Shown one piece after another: positions 1-9,273 of a DNA stretch of 64,000 nt. Numbering within the stretch: position 1 is the stretch's first letter; each line of letters begins with the position of its first letter. The stretch is from DASWYT01 sp965246875 (GTDB lineage Bacteria; Pseudomonadota; Alphaproteobacteria; Micavibrionales; SZUA-601): the NCBI GenBank assembly GCA_965246875.1, contig CBDFFU010000003.1, positions 806,001 through 870,000 of the forward strand, given 5' to 3'. The position numbers were made by a program, and so were the translations under genes. The notes under the pieces were generated by a model that was not told the DNA's origin, made no database searches, and saw only the letters and a list, made by a program, of their open reading frames with translations.

Positions 1-73
1 TATCAGTCACAGTCTTTGTATTGCCGCGCATCGCATCGCTGGTGGTTAAATCGTCATGATTTATATCAGTCAT
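1..73 (-). CDS. 5' end of an unidentified gene, cut by the window edge
   Basis: An ATG at 71-73 on the minus strand is preceded by a purine-rich GAGGATTGAG ribosome-binding site and opens a frame that stays open to the window edge. It gives 24 residues beginning MTDINHDDLTTSDAMRG. It lies downstream of ftsA on the same strand, where ftsZ would usually be, but these residues do not look like an FtsZ N-terminus, which reaches its GVGGAGGNA nucleotide motif early. No function is assigned. Confidence 0.5.
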   Translation of the reverse strand, partial: MTDINHDDLTTSDAMRGNTKTVTD

Positions 74-147
74 TTCTCAATCCTCTTCAAAAAGAAGAGT
101 ACAGCCTATAGCATTATGTAATTTTATTAAAGTCTTTTTTGTGCTGG

Positions 148-579
148 TTATTTTTGTATGCCAAGCGCTGGCTGGATATTGATCTGTGGCATCTGCGAAT
201 TTTTCATTGGCGTCTGATCATCCGTCAAGCCAAAGGACGCTTCCAAAAATGTCAGTGCAGCTGAGTGTGTGCGAGCAGGAGCGTTTTGTTGCGCGCGTTG
301 CGCCTCACGATCATCCATTGCGGGATATTGACGCCGCTCGCCACAAAACATGCCAGCCATATTGTGCATCAGCCATAAGATTGCATGCTCTGTCGTTGAC
401 GGCATCTCGTCCTGTTCAAGCAAGTTTTTAGCGGGGAGAATATAAAGCGGAACTTGTAACGTATCGGTCGGTGAATTGAGATCAAAAACCAACGGCATAC
501 TCTCTGCTGTTACACGCACGCACAGGCTCCAATTTGGATAGTTATGATGACAAATCATAATACCATGTTTTAAACCCAT
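148..579 (-). CDS. hypothetical protein downstream of ftsA
   Basis: A 143-residue protein not recognised as any family. It starts 12 bases after the ftsA stop on the same strand, so it is probably co-transcribed with ftsA. There is no signal peptide, membrane segment or obvious catalytic motif. The N-terminal half looks like an ordered alpha/beta fold and the C-terminal third is Gln/Ala-rich and probably disordered. The Shine-Dalgarno sequence before the ATG at 577-579 is weak, so translation may be coupled to ftsA. A role in division is only suggested by position. Confidence 0.55.
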   Translation of the reverse strand: MGLKHGIMICHHNYPNWSLCVRVTAESMPLVFDLNSPTDTLQVPLYILPAKNLLEQDEMPSTTEHAILWLMHNMAGMFCGERRQYPAMDDREAQRAQQNAPARTHSAALTFLEASFGLTDDQTPMKNSQMPQINIQPALGIQK

Positions 580-591
580 GGTAAATCATTT

Positions 592-1854
592 TTACCAGTT
601 CTCGACCAGCCAATGTCGCATCTTACTGAATAATGTTCCCGGTGTTTTGTCCGGCAAAACTTTGTCCGGGCGTTCGTCGTTGTGATAGGCGGCGTAATGT
701 AACAACCCACACGCCGTACTAAACGCCGGGCCGGCGGTAACTTCGGCCAAACCGCTCAATTTGCGCGGGGAGGCCAGGCGGATTTGCTTGTCGAGAATGA
801 TGGTGGCCAGATCACGCAAACCCGTTAATTGTGACGCACCGCCGGTCATCACGACGCGTCGGCCCAATGGCCCGCGTGTCATACTGGCATCCAGCTTGCC
901 GCGCACCAGTTCCAGAATTTCCTCAACCCGCGGTTGGATAATGCCGGTCAGGTAGGAGCGCGGCATATGATGCCCGCCGGGGACGTCTTCTTCGCCGATT
1001 TGCGGCACTTCGATCATGTCGTTTTCATCACGCGCGCTGCGGATCGCATGGCCGAACAAGGTTTTCATCCGCTCCGCATGATTGATCGGCGTGGTTAGAC
1101 CCCGCGCGATATCTTGCGTAATATGCCACCCGCCCAAGGGAATGGCATCGGCATAGACCAGTTTATTGTCCTGGATAATCCCAATTGATGTTGTACCAGC
1201 GCCAAAATCAATAACGGTACAACCCAGTTCCAGTTCATCCGGCACCAGACAGGCGAGGGCAGACGCATAAATATCGACACAAAACATGTCCGAGCTGAGA
1301 TGATTCATCTGCACGACAGTGTTCAAATTTTTGATGGCCTGACTGGAGGCGGTCATGGCATGCAATTGGCTGGACAGGCGCCGCCCATGCATGCCTTTTG
1401 GGTCTTTGACCTGACGCTGGGCGTCAACGTCGAATGACAATGGAATGGCATGAATCAATTGATTCTGCCCGGGAATTTCCACGTCGCGCGCATAGGCAAG
1501 ACTACGGCGGATATCGTTTTCGGTGACTTCCTCGTGCGGCAAGGCGATGTCACCCTGCAACAAATGCGACCCGCTTTGGGTGGCCGACACATTCATGACA
1601 ACCTGATGGATCAACTCACCGGTCATGTTCTCGGCGGCTTGTACCGCCTGACCGACACAGCGTGCGGCGGCGTCCATGTCGATGATCCGACCCGCTTTTA
1701 AGCCTTTGGCTTCATGATGCCCGATGCCCACTACCTGTAAGGCGTTCTGGTCCGTCACCCGCGCAATTAAACAACAGATTTTCGCCGTCCCGATATCGAG
1801 CGCGGCAATCAATTGCCCTTTCATGCGGGCAGCAGGCGATTTCGTTTTGACCAT
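592..1854 (-). CDS. ftsA: cell division protein FtsA
   Basis: Actin-like ATPase that tethers FtsZ filaments to the inner membrane and recruits later divisome proteins. The 420 residues are the usual length. The actin-fold signatures are visible: phosphate-1 loop DIGTAK near 20-25, phosphate-2 loop DFGAGTTS at 216-223 and adenosine loop MTGGAS at 336-341, with the 1C insertion domain between phosphate loops 1 and 2. The last residues (FSKMRHWLVENW) form the amphipathic membrane-targeting helix typical of FtsA. In most proteobacteria ftsA sits between ftsQ and ftsZ. Here a lipoprotein gene lies upstream and two unknown genes downstream, so the usual neighbours are missing at least within the window. 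Confidence 0.95.
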   Translation of the reverse strand: MVKTKSPAARMKGQLIAALDIGTAKICCLIARVTDQNALQVVGIGHHEAKGLKAGRIIDMDAAARCVGQAVQAAENMTGELIHQVVMNVSATQSGSHLLQGDIALPHEEVTENDIRRSLAYARDVEIPGQNQLIHAIPLSFDVDAQRQVKDPKGMHGRRLSSQLHAMTASSQAIKNLNTVVQMNHLSSDMFCVDIYASALACLVPDELELGCTVIDFGAGTTSIGIIQDNKLVYADAIPLGGWHITQDIARGLTTPINHAERMKTLFGHAIRSARDENDMIEVPQIGEEDVPGGHHMPRSYLTGIIQPRVEEILELVRGKLDASMTRGPLGRRVVMTGGASQLTGLRDLATIILDKQIRLASPRKLSGLAEVTAGPAFSTACGLLHYAAYHNDERPDKVLPDKTPGTLFSKMRHWLVENW

Positions 1855-1981
1855 CCCATGAGGTTTAGACGCGGATAGTTAAGGAAGGCTTGATCTATAT
1901 AACCATAATCGTAAATCAGGTTGAATTCATAGAAATTTTTTTCAACGCGTAGTAAATACAACCTTGATGACTTTGAATATT

Positions 1982-2356
1982 TTATTTCCGCTTATATTGC
2001 CCATGATCGTAACGGTTTTGCTCCAGCTGCCAGCGCTGGTCGTCGATCACTTTTTGCATCGCGCGTTTGTCCTGGATGTCCTGCATGCAGGAGGTAATGA
2101 CGGGTGTGTTGCGTGGGTCGATACCGCGTGCGACGCATAGGTTGAAATCCGGATCGCAATTTAAATTGCGGCGGCCAATCTCGAGTTCCGTCTTGGTTTC
2201 CCAAGTAAACCCGTTATGCAGGTTGCAAATCTGCTGGTCGGTCAGCTGGCTGATTTGCTGTGGCGTCATCTCAACGGCGGGTGACGCGCAACCGGTGACA
2301 CAGACAATGGCGCCTATCGCCAGTAAGCGGAGTAAAGATGTGGTCACAAGAATCAT
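1982..2356 (-). CDS. small putative lipoprotein
   Basis: About 124 residues with a classical lipoprotein signal: a short charged start, the hydrophobic stretch LLRLLAIGAIVC and lipobox VTGC, so the mature protein would begin at the lipidated cysteine. The mature part contains NLNCDPDFNLCVARG and a later cysteine, which could form disulfides in the periplasm, and ends in a charged Gln/Arg-rich tail. The reading frame extends 11 codons further upstream, but the signal peptide favours an internal start. A GTG at 2345-2347 is an alternative, 9 bases from GAGAGG. Family not recognised. It precedes ftsA on the same strand with a 127-base gap. Confidence 0.65.
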   Translation of the reverse strand: MILVTTSLLRLLAIGAIVCVTGCASPAVEMTPQQISQLTDQQICNLHNGFTWETKTELEIGRRNLNCDPDFNLCVARGIDPRNTPVITSCMQDIQDKRAMQKVIDDQRWQLEQNRYDHGQYKRK

Positions 2357-2596
2357 CCTCTCGATGATGGCGGCAAGACAGACGGGCACGATAAACTGCT
2401 AAGGCTTGATATAACCGTCAGTCACTGTTTTGACAACGCAAAACACTCCCGTTTCCCTGCGATTGGACACAGCAATTGGCCACGATAGCACCCAAACATT
2501 CATGTGATGCGTATTATGGCAACATAAACGACATTTAGTTAAATTGCCGGCAATGTTAAACTCTCCATTAAGGGGAATGGGATAGTCTTTAATAAC

Positions 2597-5041
2597 ATGA
2601 TTGCCCACGACACCATCACGATCCTGCAGCAATTGACAGGACAGGCGATAGACGAGACCAGCGCGCTGGCCTTGTTTAAGACGGTCGCGCAGCAAACGCA
2701 GGACGCACCGGCCCCGCAAGCCATGGTGGCAAGCTTGGTTGAAACACTGAAACTGCAAGAACAACTGACAGGCGATTCGAAACCCGCTTACATCTTTACC
2801 GACATTCTGGCGCGCGATAAACACACCGGCTATTACATCCACGCCGCATTGCGGACGCTGTATCTCGATTACGCCATCGTGCAGGCCGAATTTGCACAAG
2901 CAGGCCGTGCACCGCTGCTTATTCAAGGTGACTTTCTCAACTTGTCCTCTGTCAACGACGCGTTGGGACGCAACGTCACCAATGATTTTATGGCGACCGT
3001 GTGTGGCATCTACCAAGATGTGCTGACGCGTCATGGTGTTGTCAATTGGCTGTATCACCGTTCGATGGGCGATGAGGTGACGTTTATTGTGATGAATTGC
3101 ACCCAAAGCCAGGTCGATGGCGCGCTGACAGCGGCAGCTAATGAAGTCGACGATCTTGTTAAATTAATGGGCATCGAACGGCTGCGCCACAAGAAATACC
3201 CGAACCAAAGCGGCAGCGGCCTGATTACCGCTTCTGTGCCGCTCCACAGCGACAGCGATCACCGCATATTAAAACAACAGCTCGACGAAGCGATTCAAAA
3301 CCAGAAAAAGCAGGGCCGGACGCAATTTTTCAACAAACTGCTGGGTGTTGAACCGGAGCAATTCCACAACCGCGCGTCTGAACAGCGTGTCGATAAGGCG
3401 TTACACAAATACGAACATTACCGGCAGCTCAGCGCCTTGTCGCTGGAAGCACCTGGGGCGTTGGAACAACGCTCTGCGCTCAATCCTGTTATGGCCTTGC
3501 TGACAGGCCGTGCGATCGCGTGGCCGCGCGATGACCGGATCGAATATTTGCGTTATCATCACAATAACACGAAAATGATGCTGCGTGCCGACATCTACAA
3601 TCTGGGTGGCCTCAACGCTGCCTTCGGCCATGACGGCGCAGACCACATCAAAGCGCATTACATCAAGCTGTTGCACGAAACGATTGGTGCTTATGACACC
3701 GAAGAACCAAAACTGTTCGATTGCGGCGGCGGCATTATCGATGTCATCTTTAACACCATGCCACCTGATATCTTGAAAAAAGCCGTCGAGTCTATCCAAA
3801 CGCAAATTTATTTCCAGGTGCTCCAACACACCGTTGCCGACTATGCAGACTTGCATAAACTGGCTTATGCCGGTGACGGCACAATTATGTTGTCACAACT
3901 GCCGCATCCGCGTAATGAAGCCGAGGGCAATGGCTTGATTATGGCGGTACATCATGTCGAAAGAGAGCGTTCTTTACCCGAAATTATTGAACGTCTCGAT
4001 AAAATCACCAACCGCACAAAAATGCACGGTTTCTGCTATCTGGGTTATGATGGACCGCATCATGTCTATGCGCTGTTATTAAATGAAGCGGCAGAGCCGG
4101 TGATGATCGGCAACGAACGCGATCAGGTAAACAGTCACTATCTGCCATTTACTGACGCGCTGCGTGCGCATTTGCGTCCCGATGATCTTCCTCTGATCTT
4201 TGAAAAACCGGCCGGACAGATTTGCGAGATTATTTTTGGCACCGATATGCAAGCCGTTTTAGGCTTTAAAAAAGCTATCCGCATGTTGCAGGAAAAAGAC
4301 GTTGATGATGATACCATCATCGCCATTAATTCCTACGACGCCATGGATGTGGCATTAAAAGCGCACAACCTGCCACCATTATCGGTGGTCAGCACCCAAA
4401 ACCGGCCATCTTTGACAGTGCGTGAACGCGAAGCGTTCAAGGCCATGAGCCTCGCGGAAAAACTGGAGCATTTGCCCAATAGTCTGACATCTTTGTTGTT
4501 GCAAGCACAATCGGTTTTCCGCAGTCTGAAAATGCTGCAACCGCATGGGCAGTTGCCATTTATCCAGGCGCAGCAAGTTTTGCTGGAAGAGATGAGCGCG
4601 GCTTTATCGGTTGTCGAAGGCGAAGACAAGCACGATACAGCATTGACAGAAGGTCTGCTGTTCCTGACTAAACTTTATGATCGATCATACGCCTGCCTGC
4701 AACGCGCCTGGCCGGAAAAACTGCACCAATATTGGCATACGCTATGCCAGGCTTGCCTGTACGATATTCTGCAACGGCTGGAACAGCAGAATGAAACCTT
4801 TGTGACAAAATTACTGTCGCAATATCTGGTAGCACACCCGGCTCCAAAGATGCTGCGTCAGGATGCACTGCAACATGCTGCGACGTATTACACCAGTTTG
4901 GTCGATACGATGCTGGAACAGGAAATTTTAACCCCTGAACAATCGCAGCAATTAGAAAATCGATTCAACGATTTATTTAAACGTTTGCACCGCGCGTTAA
5001 TCCAATCGGCGCCAGACGAAAAAATTACGGTTCATGCATGA
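2597..5041 (+). CDS. large cytoplasmic protein with two degenerate GGDEF-like domains
   Basis: An 814-residue protein with no signal peptide or membrane span. Two regions resemble the diguanylate cyclase fold. Domain 1 (about 105-245) has a DFLNLSSVNDALGR strand-helix followed by SMGDEVTF where GGDEF would be. Domain 2 (about 295-470) begins with a LLTGRAIA segment like the LTGLxNR lead-in, has LRADIYNLGGLNAAFG, and carries CGGGIIDV at the signature site. Neither keeps the full GG(D/E)EF motif, so catalysis is unlikely. A cyclic-di-GMP-binding, GTP-sensing or scaffold role is possible. The C-terminal 300 residues are helical and unrecognised. It stands 200 bases before a histidine kinase gene. 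GGDEF kinship is inferred from motif spacing. Confidence 0.7.
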   Translation: MIAHDTITILQQLTGQAIDETSALALFKTVAQQTQDAPAPQAMVASLVETLKLQEQLTGDSKPAYIFTDILARDKHTGYYIHAALRTLYLDYAIVQAEFAQAGRAPLLIQGDFLNLSSVNDALGRNVTNDFMATVCGIYQDVLTRHGVVNWLYHRSMGDEVTFIVMNCTQSQVDGALTAAANEVDDLVKLMGIERLRHKKYPNQSGSGLITASVPLHSDSDHRILKQQLDEAIQNQKKQGRTQFFNKLLGVEPEQFHNRASEQRVDKALHKYEHYRQLSALSLEAPGALEQRSALNPVMALLTGRAIAWPRDDRIEYLRYHHNNTKMMLRADIYNLGGLNAAFGHDGADHIKAHYIKLLHETIGAYDTEEPKLFDCGGGIIDVIFNTMPPDILKKAVESIQTQIYFQVLQHTVADYADLHKLAYAGDGTIMLSQLPHPRNEAEGNGLIMAVHHVERERSLPEIIERLDKITNRTKMHGFCYLGYDGPHHVYALLLNEAAEPVMIGNERDQVNSHYLPFTDALRAHLRPDDLPLIFEKPAGQICEIIFGTDMQAVLGFKKAIRMLQEKDVDDDTIIAINSYDAMDVALKAHNLPPLSVVSTQNRPSLTVREREAFKAMSLAEKLEHLPNSLTSLLLQAQSVFRSLKMLQPHGQLPFIQAQQVLLEEMSAALSVVEGEDKHDTALTEGLLFLTKLYDRSYACLQRAWPEKLHQYWHTLCQACLYDILQRLEQQNETFVTKLLSQYLVAHPAPKMLRQDALQHAATYYTSLVDTMLEQEILTPEQSQQLENRFNDLFKRLHRALIQSAPDEKITVHA

Positions 5042-5244
5042 GTGGGTTTGACGATTCATTTTGCTATTGCCGTCCAACTCTGATAGGATCATATCAAAAT
5101 GAGCCATAATGCCTTCCTTCGGTTGTCGATTGTGCTTTTTCACAGGTCTGCGGACATCTGGATGATCCTGACGACCGTATCTGTTTTTTCGTTTGCACTG
5201 ATCCAATCTTTTACGGCTCGTTCTGTTGAACGCGTAAGACGGTG

Positions 5245-6444
5245 ATGGTCGTGTTGCAAAAAACGCTTGGCTCCAACGTCTTTACACGCAAAATGAATGA
5301 ACTGGTCGGACCGGTTCTGCAACCGCATGACCAGGCGTTGCTGCTGGCACGCATGGGCCGTTGGCAATGGAAAGTGGGCACACCGAATATCGTGTTCACA
5401 CCGTCGCTCTATACGTTGCTCGATCTTGATCCAGCCTTTACGCCAACGATCAAAAATCTGCGCCAATTCATCTCGACGCGCGATCTGGGCCGTATGCTGG
5501 CCACTATCAACAAGGTGTTGCTGGATGTGCAAACCGGCATTCTGGACATGCAGGTTATTCACCCTGACAAAGACCGCGCCGGGTTTCAGGTGCGCTGTTA
5601 TTGCGTTCCGGAAACGGATGATGATGGCAACGTCATCGCGCTGGAAGGCGTTTTGCAGGATGTGACAACCGAAAAACAGGATCGCACGGCACTGCGCTAT
5701 GCGATGGATGAAACAGAAGCGGCTAACCGTGCCAAGTCGCGTTTTTTGGCCACCATGAGTCATGAATTGCGCACACCGCTCAACGCCATTATCGGTTTTT
5801 CCGAAGTGATGCAAACCGAATTGCTGGGACCATTAGGCAACACACGCTATTGTGACTACGCCGCCGACATCAACCAGTCTGGTCGTTTTCTGCTGGATCT
5901 GATCAACGACGTGCTGGACATGTCAAAAATCGAAGCCGGTAAATACGAACTGGTCCGTGAGCCGGTTAATGTCATGAAACTGGTGCGTCATGCCTGTCAT
6001 ATGATGGAATCAGCGGCGCAAGACAAGCAAGTCTCCTTGATCGTGCAGGATCATAAATCCAACGATATTATTCAGGCCGACCGCCGTGCCTTATTACAAA
6101 TTTTGCTCAACGTATTATCAAATGCAGTGAAATTCACCCAACGCGGCGGTCACGTGACAATCGCCATTGATGCTGACCGGCCACAACGCCAATTGACGAT
6201 TGCGATTACCGATACCGGTATTGGCATTGCCCCTGAACAATTGCTGCGTGTCGGCGAACCATTCGCGCAATTTGGTGACGTGCATGTGCGTAATCCCAAC
6301 AACGACACCAATGGCATGAGCATGGGCGGCACGGGTCTGGGTCTGGCTATCACGAAGAAGCTGGTGCAATTGCATAGCGGCCAATTCGAGATCAACTCCG
6401 AACTCGGCAGCGGCACGACGGTAACAATCACCTTGCCACTCTAA
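5245..6444 (+). CDS. PAS-domain sensor histidine kinase
   Basis: A soluble hybrid-free histidine kinase of about 399 residues. The N-terminal 150 residues form a PAS/PAC-like sensor (WQWKVGTPNIVFTPSLYTLL and a C-terminal GVLQDVTTEKQ typical of PAC). The HisKA dimerisation helix carries the phospho-acceptor in FLATMSHELRTPLNAI (His about 173). The HATPase domain shows the N box (LNVLSNAVKFT), G1 box (DTGIGIAP) and G2 box (GGTGLGLAI). There is no membrane span or receiver domain, so it should sense a cytoplasmic signal and phosphorylate a separate regulator, which is not in this window. The start is uncertain between GTG at 5242 and ATG at 5245; neither has a strong ribosome-binding site. Confidence 0.9.
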   Translation: MVVLQKTLGSNVFTRKMNELVGPVLQPHDQALLLARMGRWQWKVGTPNIVFTPSLYTLLDLDPAFTPTIKNLRQFISTRDLGRMLATINKVLLDVQTGILDMQVIHPDKDRAGFQVRCYCVPETDDDGNVIALEGVLQDVTTEKQDRTALRYAMDETEAANRAKSRFLATMSHELRTPLNAIIGFSEVMQTELLGPLGNTRYCDYAADINQSGRFLLDLINDVLDMSKIEAGKYELVREPVNVMKLVRHACHMMESAAQDKQVSLIVQDHKSNDIIQADRRALLQILLNVLSNAVKFTQRGGHVTIAIDADRPQRQLTIAITDTGIGIAPEQLLRVGEPFAQFGDVHVRNPNNDTNGMSMGGTGLGLAITKKLVQLHSGQFEINSELGSGTTVTITLPL

Positions 6445-6490
6445 CGCAGCTGTGCTTGTCACACATGACTGCATGCCATAGGGTGAACAG

Positions 6491-7933
6491 ATGGCCCCAC
6501 ACACTAAACAAACTGCTACCGATATTGATGATGCAGCCTTGCTGCAAACATCCTTCGCTTTTGCGACACCGGACGACAGTGACGATCTGTTTTACGGGTC
6601 AAGCGACGACGTCTATGCCGCCTTGCGCGCCGCTGTGAATGCCGAAGATCGCTTGGCACTGGACGCTGCAACTGAAGATCTCGATCCCGCCGATATTGCC
6701 GCATTCTTGGAAAAAGCACCAAAAGACGTCGCGCTAAAATCGCTGCAACAATTGCGCGGCCAGCTGGACGCCGAGGTCTATACCTATCTCAGCACGGGCC
6801 GTTTGAAACTGTTATTGAACGCGCTCAATAACCGCGAAATTGCCGGCATTATCGCCGATCTGGAAACAGATGATGCGATTAGCCTGTTGGAAGATTTTGA
6901 CGCCGGCGAACGCAAAGACATTCTCCATTATGTCGACCAGCAAATGCGCGTCTTGGTGGAAGAGGGTTTTACCTACCCGGATAATTCCGCTGGCCGGATG
7001 ATGCAGCGCGACTATGTCGCCGTGCCGAATTTCTGGACGCTGGGCAAGGCGTTGGATTATCTTCAGGCCATGCGCGACGATCTGCCGGAACAGCTTTATG
7101 ATATTTTCGTCGTCGACCCGCGTCATCGCGTCATTGGCACGGTTCCCGTTGGGCAATTGCTGCGCGGCACCCGCAGCCAGAAAATCACCGAACTGGCCCA
7201 GGAAGCTTATACAGTTTACACCGACACCGACCGTGAAGATGTGGCGACGTTGTTTAAACGCACGACGCTCACCAGCATGCCCGTGCTGGACGATGCTGAA
7301 CGTCTGATCGGTGTCATCACGATTGATGATATCGTCACGGTTATCGACGAAGAAGCCGGCGAAGATTTATTGCGCCTGGCCGGTGTGCAGGAAGATGATT
7401 TTTACCAGGCCGTCATGGGCACTACGCGCGCGCGGTCATCCTGGCTGTTAATCAACTTGTTCACAGCTGTAATCGCCTCAGCCTTTATCGGCCTGTTTGC
7501 AGCGACACTTGAAAAAATTGTAGCCCTTGCCATTCTTATGCCGATCGTCGCCAGCATGGGCGGCAATGCGGGGACACAAACCTTGACAGTGGCGGTACGC
7601 GCCTTGGCGACCAAGGAATTGACCGGTGCCAACACCTGGCGTGTTGTGCTAAAAGAAACCATGGTCGGCACCTTGAACGGCCTGCAATTCGCCGTTCTCA
7701 TCGGTGCGGGTGTCTGGTGGTGGTTTCATGATCTGCGTCTGGCAGCTGTCATCGCCTCGGCCATGGTCATCAATCTCTTTGCTGCAGGTCTAGCCGGAGC
7801 GATCATTCCCATTGGCCTCAACCGGTTAAAACTTGACCCGGCGTTGGGGTCATCTATCTTTTTGACGACTGTTACAGATGTCATTGGTTTTGTGGCCTTT
7901 CTGGGTCTGGCAACATTGTTTTTGCAGGCATAA
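6491..7933 (+). CDS. mgtE: magnesium transporter/channel MgtE
   Basis: Mg2+-gated Mg2+ channel of the inner membrane. The 480 residues show the full architecture: a cytoplasmic superhelical N domain (about 45-160), a pair of CBS domains (about 165-290) ending with the linker motif VTVIDEEAGEDLLRLAGV, and a five-helix pore domain from about 316 with the conserved MPIVASMGGNAGTQ segment lining the channel. The start ATG follows AGGGTGA at good spacing. It is monocistronic or co-transcribed with the upstream kinase (46-base gap). No magnesium riboswitch can fit in that gap. Confidence 0.95.
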   Translation: MAPHTKQTATDIDDAALLQTSFAFATPDDSDDLFYGSSDDVYAALRAAVNAEDRLALDAATEDLDPADIAAFLEKAPKDVALKSLQQLRGQLDAEVYTYLSTGRLKLLLNALNNREIAGIIADLETDDAISLLEDFDAGERKDILHYVDQQMRVLVEEGFTYPDNSAGRMMQRDYVAVPNFWTLGKALDYLQAMRDDLPEQLYDIFVVDPRHRVIGTVPVGQLLRGTRSQKITELAQEAYTVYTDTDREDVATLFKRTTLTSMPVLDDAERLIGVITIDDIVTVIDEEAGEDLLRLAGVQEDDFYQAVMGTTRARSSWLLINLFTAVIASAFIGLFAATLEKIVALAILMPIVASMGGNAGTQTLTVAVRALATKELTGANTWRVVLKETMVGTLNGLQFAVLIGAGVWWWFHDLRLAAVIASAMVINLFAAGLAGAIIPIGLNRLKLDPALGSSIFLTTVTDVIGFVAFLGLATLFLQA

Positions 7934-8007
7934 GTCAGAAAATTCTGGAAGATAAAAACGAATTTTGTTACAATGTATTATAAAACTAGAATTCACAGGG
8001 GGCTAAA

Positions 8008-8232
8008 ATGGCGAGAGGCGAATTATATCGTGGCAATGATGAGCAACCTGCGTCAACAGCGGGATACGATAACGACGGTTACTTATCTGATAACGACTGC
8101 GTAAAATTCGTTCCTTTCGAACGTGGTGGTATGACCGTTGATCATATGCGGATGGCAAAGACAGAGCTTGGCGTCAATCCAGGCACAAAAAGCTTGCAAC
8201 CATCAAAAACGATTGTCGTCCTTAGGGCATAA
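8008..8232 (+). CDS. small hypothetical protein
   Basis: 74 residues, polar and rich in Asp, Asn and Gly at the N-terminus, with no recognisable domain or signal. The ATG is preceded by a strong AGGGGG ribosome-binding site, which supports translation. The 3' end overlaps the convergent acetyltransferase-like gene by 11 bases. The base composition is more AT-rich than that of mgtE. Confidence 0.55.
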   Translation: MARGELYRGNDEQPASTAGYDNDGYLSDNDCVKFVPFERGGMTVDHMRMAKTELGVNPGTKSLQPSKTIVVLRA

Positions 8233-9001
8233 TCGGGTTTGGCTGCTTGCGGACTTTCGGCGTTGGCAGATCAGGTGACAAGCTGAAGTCCTGAACGATT
8301 TTCGGCCCTTTTGTCTCCATAAAGTTCTGGATCGTGCTGCGCGACGCCATCAAGGTGACAACGTCAAATGTCTCACCACGGTCAGTTTCAGAACTGCGAT
8401 CAGCTTCAACAAAATGATTATTTGTATAGTTCGCAATCACCTTAAAGTTGTCTTCGTGCATTTTCGTCATAATAACACGCTTTTTGTCGTCATTGAGAAA
8501 ATACTGGTACCGCACGGCCGCCGCCAAGGACGCTAATTTTTCACCCCGGTAATCAGGATGCACCTGTGCGGCTTTTAATATGTCGACTTCATCATGGCGT
8601 TCGACGCCCAGTTTTTCAGGCGCCACCGTTTTGCCACGGCCATCACTGATCTCTTCATCTTTTTCAGCAATGCCGAAGAAAGCCACCAGCTTGTCGCCAA
8701 CCCATGCACCCCAATACAGATGGTCATGCCCAATCATCGACTGGCCAAAATCACCATGCGTCCGCGCAATCAGAAATTTCTTTTGGTGATCATCCGCCGC
8801 ATCCGCCACGGCCTCTTGCAATTGCAGCATGTCAGGAATGGCGTATTCATTCAGCAATCCCCAGCGAAACCCTTCACCATTTGGCAAAACGCCTTTTAGA
8901 GGCTGCGCTGGATTATCCTGAAACGATGCATAGGGCATCGGCTCGGACACATTAAAATCAAAAATGGTAGAGGATTCATTGAAAAACATAGCGACAGACA
9001 T
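8222..9001 (-). CDS. putative GNAT-family N-acetyltransferase
   Basis: 259 residues. The central part has the GNAT acetyl-CoA-binding signature: a beta strand (AAQVHPDY) followed by RGEKLASLAAAVRYQYF, matching the R/Q-x-x-G-x-G/A pyrophosphate loop and helix of motif A. Downstream, NFKVIANYTNNHFVE resembles motif B, where a Tyr acts as the acid. The N-terminal 90 residues and the C-terminal tail (after about 215) are not part of the fold and are unrecognised. The substrate cannot be told. The gene is isolated, divergent from murJ and convergent with a small gene. Confidence 0.65.
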   Translation of the reverse strand: MSVAMFFNESSTIFDFNVSEPMPYASFQDNPAQPLKGVLPNGEGFRWGLLNEYAIPDMLQLQEAVADAADDHQKKFLIARTHGDFGQSMIGHDHLYWGAWVGDKLVAFFGIAEKDEEISDGRGKTVAPEKLGVERHDEVDILKAAQVHPDYRGEKLASLAAAVRYQYFLNDDKKRVIMTKMHEDNFKVIANYTNNHFVEADRSSETDRGETFDVVTLMASRSTIQNFMETKGPKIVQDFSLSPDLPTPKVRKQPNPIMP

Positions 9002-9072
9002 AAGGGCAACCCGGCAAGCAGATAAATAACAGGAAGAAAAGCTTGGGCTGTAGGACTACCGTCGAAAAGCCG

Positions 9073-9091
9073 CGACGCTGTCTCAGCGTCG
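9073..9091. repeat. inverted repeat between the acetyltransferase gene and murJ
   Basis: Arms CGACGCTG and CAGCGTCG around a 3-base loop (TCT), in the 272-base gap between two divergent genes. No T-run follows on either strand, so it is not an obvious intrinsic terminator. It could be an operator or structured leader. Confidence 0.35.
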
Positions 9092-9201
9092 GCACATACG
9101 TCGTCGGGCGGGGCAATAAACGGTCATTGCGAAAATATTATGATATGATAATCGGTTTGTCAAGTGAAATGTGCCACTCTTGAACGGCTATCAGATGGTG
9201 C

Positions 9202-9235
9202 CAAAGGCTTGCGCTTGCACCATAGCAAGCCTTTG
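9202..9235. repeat. perfect 11-bp inverted repeat upstream of murJ
   Basis: CAAAGGCTTGC at 9202-9212 is the exact complement of GCAAGCCTTTG at 9225-9235, separated by 12 bases. It ends 38 bases before the murJ start and would form a strong hairpin in the murJ leader RNA, or a protein-binding dyad. No U-tract follows, so simple termination is unlikely. Confidence 0.5.
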
Positions 9236-9273
9236 CTAATCTGCGGATACACTGTTTGCTGGAACCTAAACCC

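Noticed and set aside
2399..3106. 235-codon minus-strand ORF
   Set aside because: Lies antisense to the GGDEF-like gene over much of its length; the intergenic part alone has no support.
5140..5814. 224-codon minus-strand ORF before and across the histidine kinase gene
   Set aside because: Overlaps the well-supported kinase on the other strand and shows no domain.
6445..6490. Magnesium riboswitch before mgtE
   Set aside because: Only 46 bases separate the kinase stop from mgtE, too short for a known Mg2+ riboswitch.
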